NCBI GenBank assembly: GCA_905221605.1
Contig: CAJNDS010001225.1
Coordinates: 401,001-465,000, forward strand
From: Symbiodinium natans
Taxonomy: Eukaryota; Sar; Dinophyceae; Suessiales; Symbiodiniaceae
Length of the DNA stretch: 64,000 nucleotides
Reading direction: 5' to 3'
Shown here: positions 26,201-34,420 of the stretch, piece by piece
How the letters are laid out: every line of letters begins with the position of its first letter
Position numbering within the stretch: the first letter of the stretch is position 1
Made by a program: the position numbers and the translations under genes
Notes under the pieces: model-generated
Told to the model about the DNA's origin: nothing
What the model saw: the letters and a program-made list of their open reading frames with translations, nothing else
The model's database searches: none

Positions 26201-29200
26201 GCCCCCCTATCACTGACATGGGCCTGGCTGAGCTCAAAGGGCAGCCGCAGCTTGTTCACATCTCCTCAAACTTCTAAGGTTGGAATCGTTAGGGTCTATA
26301 GGTTTTGAGGCTCTGGAGTTTTGGGGATTAGGAGTTTTGGGGGCCTAGGGTTGGGGTTGTTCTAAGAAATACTCAACATACCCCTTGGGCAGACCCCTTC
26401 GAAGCCATTCAAGGGTATGGCAAGATCCTTCCTGATACTCTCCTTTTATAGGTTAAGGGGTATGGGTTTGGGGTATGTTGAAGAGTTCTTAGAGTTGTGA
26501 GGATTAAGGGGTACAGGGAGGGACCCCGAGAATTTTATTCCCCTCTATAACCCCATATACATGCGTGTATATAACATATATACTCATTAAACCATCATAT
26601 AGTGCCTTCATACCTAAGTAGCCCCCCCCAAATAACCCCTAAAATAACCCCTGAGGTCCCTCATAAGGGGCCCTCCTTTAGTCTCTTGAAAAAAGGTTCC
26701 GAAGTATGGGCCCTACATTCGTATTCCCTTATGGTCCCTTTGCAATCATACTATAATTCCCCCCCCCCCCCCCTCCCGCGAACCCTCTTCTTAATTACTC
26801 AGGCCACTATATCATCAGGGTCCCTCCTGTAATCCATTGCGGGATGACGGGAAGGGAACCCCCAGGCCCGATAAAAGATTAGCCAAAACGCTGAGGTCCT
26901 GCATGCCCTCACCCTAAAACCCTGACCCCAAACCAACCCTAAACCCAAAACCCCAAACCCTTAAACCCTAAACCCAGGGAATCTTCCTTAACCCTACTTG
27001 TGACCAACTAAACCCCAAACCCCGAACCCTACACCCTAAACCGAAAATCCCAAAACCCAAACCCTGAAAAACCTAGGCTGTAAGATTCCTCAGCGGCCGA
27101 GAGGCGGTTGCCGATGACGAGGTGCACTCGGTCGGGGTACCGCCGCTTAAGGAAAAGGAGGTCCTAAACAAGCTGTTGAGGGTGTATGGGGGCTTTTTTT
27201 TTTGGGGGGGGGGGGGGGGGGAGTTTGAGCTGCTTTGGGTTGAGGGTTTGGCCCTAAACCCTAAACCCCCCAAACCCCCCAACCCTAAACCTCAGGGCTT
27301 TGCCCACCCCCTGCTCAACGTACAGGAGCTGCTTCGAGCGATGTAGAACTGAGGCTGGGATTAGTTGAAGGAGACCCTCTAGTCTAGCTATATAGACTCC
27401 CTGGACCCTCAACCCTCAACCGTTTAGGGTTTAGGGTTTCGGGGTTTAGGCCGAGGGGGGACGGAGAGGTGAAGTGCCATACTGCAGAGAACCCTGATCC
27501 CTAATCCGGGCAAAGATTTTGGGACTTGAGTTTGGAGTTTCTTCGGTTTGGCTTTCAGAGCGTAGCAGACCACATTGCCCCCGCAAAAGGCTACGCCCTA
27601 AATCATAATGGGATCTGCAGCCATCAGTAAGAATCCTTCGTGAAGGGACTCGACACTCAGCACCCGAAAAGCCCTCGAAACCCTCCATTGCAAACCCTCA
27701 ACCCTCAAAACCCTAAACCCTGTAAACCCTCTACACTCGAAACGTCTGAGAACTTTGGTGAACTCTCTGCGCCCCCGAAAGCCTTGCTGAACCCATGACA
27801 TGCTCCTACCCTCCGACCACAACTGGATTCCAAAAGGCCCAGGTATGTTAACATGGACCCCAAATCTAGGGTTCCAAGTATGGGCCCTTAATTTGAATCC
27901 CTTGGTATATCACCCTTTCTACACACTAGAAAAAACAAGGACCCCATACTTCGGATCCCTTTAAACAAGGGTAAGGCACCATATCATGGGCCCTTAGTTC
28001 CGACCTTAGACAAAATACTTGTACAAAAAGAACAGGGTTTAGGGTGTAGGGTTTAGGGTTTAGGGTTTAGGGTTTGGGGTTTGGGGATTAGGGTTTAGGG
28101 TTTAGAGGGGAATACTTTGTCCGTGTTTTTGTCTTTTTGTGTTTCGGGTTTAGGGTCTCTCTAGGATATGGGTACATGGGCCGTTTGGGTATATGTCCTT
28201 ACTAAGAACAAAAAGGGGGTTACGGACCCTAAACCCTAACCTCTAACCCCTAAACCCTAAACCCGACATATTTGTTGAGGGTCAAGTAATCCCTACAGAA
28301 CATGGCCTCCAGTATTTGGAGATCTCCAGGATAGTGGTCCACGGCCTGAGGAGAACAACAAGCCCAAACCTATCCCCCAAGTAAGGAATCTCCCCAACCC
28401 TAAACCCTGAACATTGAACATTGAACATTGAACATTGAACCCTAAACCCTAAACCCTAAACTCTAAACTATATAAACCCTAAACCCTATAAACCCTAAAC
28501 CCTTGCCTCAGGTTTTGGGGCTTTGGGAATTCGAATTGGGGGGGAGGGGGGGGATCGGAGGTGTGAGGGGTCGGGGTAGTTATGGGCGGAACCTAGGGTG
28601 AGTAGTTGAACAGAGGAACTATTCCTCAACCCAGGGGGGCCATTGGAAGAGGGCCAAGGCTACAGTGAGGAACCAAACTTCACTTTCCCAAGTTAGGGTT
28701 GAGGGTTAAGAGGCTTGAGAGGGTTGAGAGGGTTGAGAGTTAGGTTTTAGGCAGAATACCTAAAAACAGTTCTGGGGTTCGTAGGGTAAGGCCTACAACC
28801 CTATACCCCAAAAGCCATTCTTTAAACAGAAGCCTTGAAACAAAAGCCCACTCAATAAACACATAAAAATCAAAAAAACACCCTACATGATCCCTAAACC
28901 TGAACAAAAACAACACATGAACCCACAGCCCGGTAAACCCCGACCCCTAACAATCCGATCCTGGAAAACAAAAGTTTAACACTTTTTACTACGTTAAGCC
29001 ACATTAAAGCCTGTACAGAACCTTCATCGACCCTTTAGACCCTACAAACCCTCTATGAACCCTATATAAAGCCTGCAAACGCCGTATACAAAGCCTAAGG
29101 AAACCCTAACAACACCAGTAAACCTTATTATATAACCCTAAACCCTAACACCTGCATGATCCCTAAACCCTAAACCCTGAACCCGACACCCTAACACCCT

Positions 29201-32200
29201 AACACCCTAACACCCTAACACCCTAACACCCTAACACCCTAACACCCTAACACCCTAACACCCTAACGCCCTAACGCCCGAACGCCCGAACGCCTGAACA
29301 CCCTAGCCCTACACCCTTTAGTTTCAGCCCTAAGCGCATCGCCGCCGAAGACGAAGTGAGATGCCTCATAGGCCCGGCAGCTGAGTTGGGGCTGCCCCCA
29401 AGATGGGGGGGGTTTAGGTTTTGGGGTTTTGGGGTTTTGGGGTTTTGTCGTTTTGGGGTTGTGGGGTTTTGGGGTTTTGGGGTTTTGGTGTTGTGGGGTT
29501 TTGGGGTTTTGGGGTTTTGGGGTTTTGGGGTTTTGGGGTTTTGGGGTTTTGGGGTTTTGGGGTTTTGGGGTTGTGGGGTTTTGGGGTTATGGGGGCTTTA
29601 GTGTTGGCAGGCTCGGGTTTGGGGTTCAGGGTTCAGGGGTTTACGGCTTCGGGGGGGTTTAGGGTTTAATTAATCCTGAGGGTTTCTTTTGTCCTACAAC
29701 GGGGCGAGCTTTCCGGGGGGGGGGGGGGGTTTTCGAGACATAATGGCATCCTTCCTAAGGAGTGCCGAAAATGTTTTGGGCGTATCGGGTCCCCTGTTTT
29801 TGGCACGTGCCCATACAAGGTTTGAAGCTTCGGATGTAGGGTTTGGGGGGGCTCAGGTGTTGAGGGGTTTTCGGGTCAGAGTTTAGTCTAAGGGGGTTTT
29901 AGGATGGGCGAAGGGTTTTTAGGGGTACAGTACCTGACTTCGTTAGACCGCAAGGTACTATGGTTTTGGGTTTCCGCTTTTTGGGGTTTCAGGCTTAAAG
30001 CTTTAAGTGTTAGGGTAAAGAACCCAAGCCCAAAACCCCCAAACCCAAGGCCCTAGCCCTAAACCCTAAACCCATCCAGAGGCTCCAAAAACGGCCCTGA
30101 AGCTAGGAGAGAACCATTAAGAGGCTCCAAACACAGAGAACCATTAACTTGGCTGCACTTAGGATGGTAGTAAGAAATTCAAACTTTTAGCTGCCTCAGT
30201 AAGAAACCCAATAAACCCAAAAAAGCTAAGGATCTAAAGTTACAGTAAAGCACCCCAAAGCATTAAGAGGCTTCCAGAGAGGCCCCCAGAAGTTAGCAAA
30301 GAACATTAAGAGGCTCCAAAAAAGGCCGCAAAAGAAAAACTAATCTCAGAGGCTCCCAAAAAAGAGGCACCCAAACCCCAAACCCCAAACCACATACCCC
30401 AAACCCTAAACCCCAGACCCCAAAACACCAAACCCTAAACCCCAAACCCCAAACCCTGAACCCTAAACCCTAAACCCTAAACCAAAAGCCCATCAGCAGA
30501 GGCTCTTAAAAAAAGGGGCCCCCCGAGGTTGGCAAAAGAAGGGTTTAGGGTTTAGAGTTTAGGGCTTAGGGCTTAGGGCTTAGGGTTTAGGGTTTAGGGT
30601 TTAGGGTTTAGGGTTTAGGGCTGCCTCGGCAAGCTCGAGGCAGCCGTCGCTGCCTCTCCGAAGCACTTCGGAGAGCCTTGCTAGTGGGGTTTAGGGTTTA
30701 GGGTTTAGGGTTTAGGGTTTAGGGTTTAGGGTTTAGGGTTTAGGGCTGCGTTTTGCTTAAGAACCCTCCCGAAAATACAATAATAATCCCCTATATTACC
30801 CTTGTAAGGAAGAATGTTTCTTTCTTTTCTTTTATGTGTGGGGGTTCTTAAGCAATTGGTAGATTGGGCTTTAGGGGTTTGAGGTTTGGGGATTCAGGGT
30901 CTGGGGTTTAGGGCTTGGGTTTTTGAAGTTTGGGGTTTGGGGTTTAGGGTTTAGGGTTTGAGGTTTTGAGGGTTTAGCGTTTTGAGGTTTTGGAGGGTTG
31001 GTGAGCGGGTTGAGGGTTGCGCGCTTTGCGGTTGGGGTTGAGGGTTTGAGGTGTAGGGATTCAGGGTTTGGGGTTTAGGGTTTGGAGTTTTGAGGCTTCA
31101 GGGGCTTGTAGGGTTTAGGGTCTTGAGGTTTCGGGTGTCGGGTGCGGGGTTTTGGCTCTCAGGGTCTGACAGTCCTACAGGGTGTCATATTAGTAGGTTT
31201 GGGGCAGAGGTCTAGGGGTTTAGGGGTTTAGGACCCTAAACCCTAAACCCTAAACCCTAAAGGCCCTAAACCCAAAACCCCAAAGGCCCTCAACCCTGGC
31301 TTCATGTGCTGTAGGGGCTCATGGGGCCTAAGAAGGGCTGTGTAGAGCTTGGGTTTGGGGGCCCTGTTTTAGAACCTTAATACAAACCCTAAACCCTAAA
31401 CCCTAAACCCTGAACCCTGAACCCTGAACCCTGAACCCTGAACCCTAAACCAAAATCCTCTTTGGATTTATATAAACATTACACCACCGAAGACCCCAAA
31501 CAGTCAAAGGCGCGTCAAAGAAGCAGCGGAGACGACGGGAGACAAAGGGAGACGAAGGGAGACAAAGGGAGACACAGGGAGACAAAGGGAGACAAGGAGC
31601 CCAGGAACCTGGCAACAGTCATCAGAATGCCGGCAATCCGTAAATGAATTTAGAACCCGACTGTTTGGGGAAAAACTAGAAGAATAATTCCCAACGGGGA
31701 TGTAGGAGAGGAGTTCTTGATGTTTCGGGCTTTGGGTGGTTGGGGCTTCGGCGTCTTAGGGTATCCGGGTTTAGGGTTTAGAGTTTTGGGTTTTTAGTGC
31801 AAGGTTTAGGGTTTGGGGTTTAGGGTTTAGGGGACCCAGAAGAGGGGTGCAATTAATTGGTAATCCTCCTTTGAATGAGGACTTGGCAAGGGTGGAGTTT
31901 GGCTGAATTACTGGGAGGTTCAGGCTACCTAGAAACCCATTATAAGTGCAGTTATAAACCAAGGGCTTAGGGTTTAGGGTTTAGGGCAACCCATTGTAGG
32001 TGTAGTTATAACCCACATATACGCCCCTTAAGTACCATGAAAATACCCTAAACCCTAAACCCTAAACCCTAAACCCTAAACCCTAAACCCTAAACCCTAA
32101 ACTACTTGGGTTACATTACCAAGTACCATGAACCTCCAAGCAGGCATTTGTGCGCCCCCCGCACCCTTTTGCACCACGAAGCTCCTGACCAGGCCGAAGT

Positions 32201-33213
32201 GCCGCAAATCTTTAGGGTTTAGGGTTTAGGGTTTAGGGTTTAGGGTTTAGGGTTTAGGGTTTAGGGTTTAGGGTTTAGGGAGGAGCCTCAACCTCAAAGC
32301 CCTTGACCCTAAACCCCTAGACCCTAAACCCAACACCCTGAAACTCCGAAACTCTTAAGCCCTCAAGCCCTGCACCCTAAACCCCTAAACCCCTAAACCC
32401 CAAACCCTAAAAACTAAAAACCCTAAAAACTAAAACCCTAAACCCCTGAACCCCTAAACCCCAAACCCTAAAACAACAAAAACCCTAAAAACTAAAAACC
32501 CTAAACCCCTAAACCCCTAAACCCCAAACCCTAAAACAAAAAACCTAAAAAACCTAAAAACCCTAAAAGCCCTAAAAGCCCTAAACCCTAAGCCCTAAAC
32601 GCTAAACCCTTTTGGAAGTGGGTTATGAGGCAAAACCCGACCGGGCGGCTCAACGTACCGCTCCCACAGCGCGACGTCGCCCTCCAAGTCTGAGACGAAG
32701 CCTTGCCAGGGTTTAGGGTTTAGGGTTTAGGGTTTAGGGTTTAGGGTTTAGGGTTTAGGGTTTAGGGTTGAGGATTAGGGTTTAGGGTTTAGGGCCTTTA
32801 GGGTTTGGGGTTTGGGGGTTGGGGTTTAGGGCTTGGAGGTCCATGGGTAGTTGCAAGAAGGGTTATAAGTATGGTATCTATATGCAAAACTCTATTTCGG
32901 TACTGACAAACCTGCTCAAAACTTACCCATGAACCTCCCAGGGCCGCTTGCGGGTCAAGAGGCTGCTGAAAGCAGGGTTCCTTAGAGGAGATGCTTGGGT
33001 TTCGGGTTTAGGGTTTAGGGTTTGGGGTTTCGGGTTTAGGGTTTAGGGTTTAGGGTTAAACCCTGAACCCTGAACCCTAAACCCTAAACCCTAAACCCAC
33101 TCTCCTTTTAAGGGACCCCCTGTGAAGCCCGCAGGATCCCACTAAGAGGTTGCCCAGGCGCCGATCAAGCCCTCTGGCGCGGGCACGGCCACGGGTGAAG
33201 GCACTGAGGCCAT
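11292..33213 (-). CDS. Metallophosphoesterase-like protein, about 14 small exons over 22 kb
   Basis: Exons, 5' to 3': 33213-33171, 32701-32650, 30676-30625, 29364-29338, 28345-28307, 27163-27106, 26264-26224, 25745-25694, about 24617-24585, 21794-21757, 17365-17344, 15936-15886 (3' end uncertain), about 11526-11467, about 11379-11310. The start MASVPSPVAVPAPEG joins in frame to FVSDLEGDVALWERYVE. Then come ASHFVFGGD (metal-binding GGD), AVDHYPGDLQILE, RYPDRVHLVIGNRD (metal-binding GNRD), EKHPGVYWP, EHLRWILSETLGAFESRR and QDDDVVRSFATS. The order matches the calcineurin-like phosphoesterase family of protists with FVSDxEG, GGD and GNRD motifs; substrate unknown. Checked donors are GC except one GA at 21756. 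The last piece runs on as LKYLNDM to a stop at 11292, or splices at GTGAGC after 11310; a further C-terminal exon was not found. The link between 24.6 and 21.8 kb is the weakest. Confidence 0.84.
11528..11632. repeat. TTTAGGG array, about 15 perfect units
   Basis: Sits immediately upstream (minus-strand sense) of the SWPEAWLNQDDDVV exon. The flanks share TGTAGGTT, but that is close to the repeat itself. Confidence 0.96.
11645..11752. mobile_element. Family K inverted-repeat element (diverged)
   Basis: Right end GGGGTTCTTAGGCAAATAGTAG resembles the right end of the clear copy at 30753-30860. Left end is GACTTAAACCCCGCCCC. Interior is AT-rich and unique. Confidence 0.55.
12128..15868. repeat. 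3.7-kb CCCTAAA/CCCTGAA/CCCCAAA mega-array
   Basis: Continuous telomere-type array on the plus strand. Left third is orderly alternation of CCCTGAA, CCCTAAA and CCCCAAA; the middle (about 12600-15700) is full of one-base deletions and insertions (CCTAAA, ACCCTAACC, homopolymer slips); the right end is regular again. It fills an intron of the metallophosphoesterase gene (15885-11527). The indel pattern may be biological decay or basecalling and consensus error of long reads. Confidence 0.97.
17483..17548. mobile_element. Family L element, partial
   Basis: Shares CTGATTTAAGGGACATTCCTTAAT with TATGATTTAAGGTGTATTCCTTAAT of the full copy at 57761-57878, followed by a G-rich end. Confidence 0.55.
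17672..17830. repeat. About 30-bp minisatellite
   Basis: Four to five imperfect units containing GCCTGAGACTCGAGACTGCA and GGGCTTGGAGG. The unit length and lack of stops create overlapping reading frames on both strands, which are not taken as genes. Confidence 0.85.
17831..21170. other. Low-repeat island inside a metallophosphoesterase intron
   Basis: About 3.3 kb almost free of telomere units, within the intron 21756-17366. Several overlapping frames of 80-160 codons occur on both strands (for example 17871-18287 plus, 19720-20091 plus, 19527-20015 minus, 20867-21121 minus). None could be matched to a family or preferred over its antisense frame. It may hold a nested gene or old insertion; coding status unresolved. 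Confidence 0.4.
18765..19055. repeat. About 30-bp minisatellite
   Basis: Roughly eight to nine imperfect units with GTGGAGGCCTGGCACGTTTTT. Minus-strand translation is Lys/Arg-rich (RPPQQKKRARPPQQRRKR), plus-strand Phe/Cys-rich; both follow from the repeat. Confidence 0.85.
21178..21225. repeat. TTTAGGG tract
   Basis: Six to seven units at the right edge of the low-repeat island. A family G repeat (TTTAGCTATTTCTTAGGAGT) is at 21405-21440. Confidence 0.95.
22140..22490. repeat. Degenerate CCCTAAA/CCCCTAAA tract
   Basis: Mixed seven- and eight-base units with interspersed unique bases; no exon seen. Confidence 0.9.
22496..24560. repeat. Composite block: AACCG satellite flanks and 33-bp minisatellite
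   Basis: Left flank 22496-22640 and right flank 24426-24560 are GAACCG-type repeats in the same orientation, both starting TCTGGAACCGAACCG. Between them, 23005-24345 is a 33-bp unit containing CGTGCAGGTTTCCAGGTTTG and GACCCCCCAAAA. Its orientation changes: forward to about 23535, reverse 23545-23740, forward 23750-23885, reverse 23886-23985 and again 24140-24345. As 33 is a multiple of three, open frames run through both strands (for example 22788-23972 minus); they are not considered genes. 22650-22990 is non-repetitive. Confidence 0.93.
24960..25043. repeat. C-rich tract
   Basis: Runs of C interrupted by A, G or T (CCCCCCACCCCC); G-quadruplex-capable on the minus strand. Confidence 0.95.
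25240..25315. repeat. CCCTAAA tract
   Basis: About ten units. Similar tracts at 25615-25670, 25838-25945 and 26050-26110 fill the introns around the exon at 25694-25745. Confidence 0.95.
26362..26492. mobile_element. Palindromic dispersed element
   Basis: Arms CTAAGAAATACTCAACATACC (26362-26382) and GGGGTATGTTGAAGAGTTC (26470-26488) pair with about 20 of 23 matches around a non-repetitive centre. One copy recognised. Confidence 0.6.
26590..26890. repeat. Dispersed repeat with homopolymer C runs
   Basis: The stretch ATAACCCCTGAGGTCCCTCA (26652) matches 57060-57110; in that copy an extra element sits immediately upstream. Poly-C at 26760-26775. Confidence 0.6.
28408..28440. repeat. (ATTGAAC)n telomere-variant tract
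   Basis: Four perfect units of ATTGAAC between CCCTGAA and CCCTAAA units: a variant seven-mer amplified within a telomere-type tract. Confidence 0.93.
29176..29290. repeat. (CACCCTAA)n eight-base array
   Basis: About ten perfect units of CACCCTAA followed by CGCCCTAA, CGCCCGAA and CGCCTGAA variants. It lies in the intron just downstream (minus-strand sense) of the FVFGGD exon (29338-29364). Confidence 0.95.
29415..29592. repeat. (GGGGTTTT)n array
   Basis: About 21 units of GGGGTTTT with few substitutions (GTTGTGGGG, TTTTGTCG). This is the telomere repeat unit of hypotrich ciliates, here interstitial in a TTTAGGG-rich genome. Confidence 0.96.
30070..30530. repeat. About 43-bp minisatellite interrupted by a telomere tract
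   Basis: Imperfect units with AGAGGCTCCAAAAA, GGCCC and AAGTTAGCAAAGAACCATTA. A CCCTAAA/CCCCAAA tract (30365-30485) splits the array. Confidence 0.75.
30541..30746. repeat. Two TTTAGGG tracts flanking an exon
   Basis: Tracts 30541-30621 and 30690-30746 in the same orientation closely bracket the metallophosphoesterase exon 30625-30676 (LSEVLRRGSDGCLELAE). The exon also contains two perfect hairpin stems (GCTGCCTCG and CTCTCCGAAG with complements). Confidence 0.95.
30753..30860. mobile_element. Family K MITE-like element
   Basis: Terminal inverted repeats TTGCTTAAGAACCC and GGGTTCTTAAGCAA are a perfect 14-bp match, about 103 bp apart end to end; the right end extends to TTGGTAG. Partial relatives: 10105-10140, 11645-11752, 45305-45330, 56745-56770, 60695-60730. 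Confidence 0.8.
30880..31440. repeat. Degenerate TTTAGGG/TTTGGGG and CCCTAAA stretch
   Basis: Highly variant G-rich repeats to about 31235, then CCCTAAA and CCCTGAA units at 31235-31300 and 31385-31450. No exon supported. Confidence 0.85.
31545..31597. repeat. (GGGAGACAAA)n ten-base tandem
   Basis: Five to six units with ACGA and ACAC variants. Confidence 0.9.
31909..32142. mobile_element. Family B element with two telomere-repeat inserts
   Basis: Ends TTACTGGGAGGTTCAGG and CATGAACCTCCAAGCAG are inverted. One TTTAGGG insert (31962-31986) is flanked by similar 27-bp stretches (AACCCATTATAAGTGCAGTT and AACCCATTGTAGGTGTAGTT). A second CCCTAAA insert (32045-32103) lies nearer the right end. Confidence 0.8.
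32212..32280. repeat. TTTAGGG array
   Basis: About ten perfect units. CCCTAAA and CCCCTAAA variants with AAAAACC units follow at 32300-32610, all in the intron 32649-30677. Confidence 0.96.
32708..32942. repeat. TTTAGGG array and family B-like element
   Basis: The array at 32708-32790 abuts the FVSDLEGD exon. At 32838-32942 an element has inverted ends TGGAGGTCCATGGGTAGTTG and ACTTACCCATGAACCTCCCA; it is close to the copy at 40254-40361. Confidence 0.75.
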
Positions 33214-33639
33214 GTTGGCGCTGGGATGTCGGGTTCAGAGTTTGCCGGGTTTAGGGTTTGGGGTTTGGGGTTTAGGGTTTAGGGTATAGGGTTTAAGGTT
33301 TAGGGTTTAGGGTTTGCCGGGTTTAGTGTTTAGGGCTTGGGGGTTACAGGTATTTAGGGCTTCGAGGGCTTTGGGCTATTGTAGGGTTCGCGGGTTCCAT
33401 CCGCTTTCGTGTTGCAAGCTGAAATCCTGAGCCAGGGAGCAGATACGTACTTGGGCTAGGGTTTCGGGCTTTGGGTTTCGCGCTTAGGGCTTATTGTTTA
33501 GGGTTTATGGGTATGAAGCTTTCCGGGAAGGGGGTCCTTCTGAATCCTGTGTAGAATCCTGAGGTGGTCAACAAAACACAAGGCATGTTCGCCCAAGAAT
33601 AGCACCAAGGCCTGAACAACATGAAAGCTCTAAGGCTCG

Positions 33640-34415
33640 CTCCAGACCCTGAACCCTAAACCCTAAACCCAAAACCCTAAGCCCCAAACCCTAAACCCCA
33701 ACCCCTAAACCCCAAACAGTCTAAAGCTCAGTCCCTTAACATACGCCTAAAATAGCCCTTATCCAAAACCCTTAACCCTAAACCTCAAACCCTGAACCCT
33801 AAACCCTAAACCCAAAACCCTAAACCCTAAACCCAAGGGTACCACTTTAGGGGTCCAAGGTGGGGTTTGATGACAAACACACACCTTGAACCCTCTAAAC
33901 ACGCTACAGCCCCTTGTAACATCCGAATCTTCCCTTCCCCTCCGCCCTCTGTAAACCTTCGAAACACCAAAACCCAAACCCTCAACCCCACACCCAAAAG
34001 CCCAAAACCCCAAACCCCCAAACCCAAACCCCAAACCCTAAACTCCAAACCCCAAACCCTAAAGCCGAAACCCGAAACCCCAAACCCCAAACCCTAAACC
34101 CCAAAACCCGAAACCCCAAATCAGAAACCCCGAGCCCGAAACCCTAAACCCGAAACCCCGAACCCCAAACCCTAAACCCTAGCCCTGAAACCCCAAGAAC
34201 CCAAACCCTAAACCCTAAACCCTTCAAACAAGAAACCCCAAACCCCAAACCCAAAAACCCAAACCCCAAACCCCAAACCCTAAACCCCAAAACCCGAAAC
34301 CCTAAACCCCCAAACCCCGAACCCCTAAGCCCTAAACCCTAAACCCTACACCCTAAACGCCAATCCCTAAACCCTAAACCCTAAGCCCTAAACCCTAAAC
34401 CCTAAACCCTAAACC
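33640..34415. repeat. CCCTAAA/CCCCAAA/CCCGAAA mixed array
   Basis: About 780 bp of variant telomere units with short unique gaps, between the start of the metallophosphoesterase gene and the next gene. 33240-33560 upstream is degenerate TTTAGGG. Confidence 0.93.
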
Positions 34416-34420
34416 CCTGC

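Noticed and set aside
27540-27595. Minus-strand FCGGNVVCYALKAKPKK as a GGD-like exon with Asp changed to Asn
   Set aside because: The true GGD exon is at 29338-29364 and joins directly to the exon at 28307-28345, so this segment is intronic.
30622-30690. Double-hairpin mobile element between two TTTAGGG tracts
   Set aside because: The hairpin stems fall within a coding exon of the phosphoesterase; they may be coincidental.
32145-32212. Minus-strand DLRHFGLVRSFVVQKGAGG as an exon
   Set aside because: The phosphoesterase frame joins 32650 directly to 30676 (ERYVE-LSEVL), leaving this in an intron.
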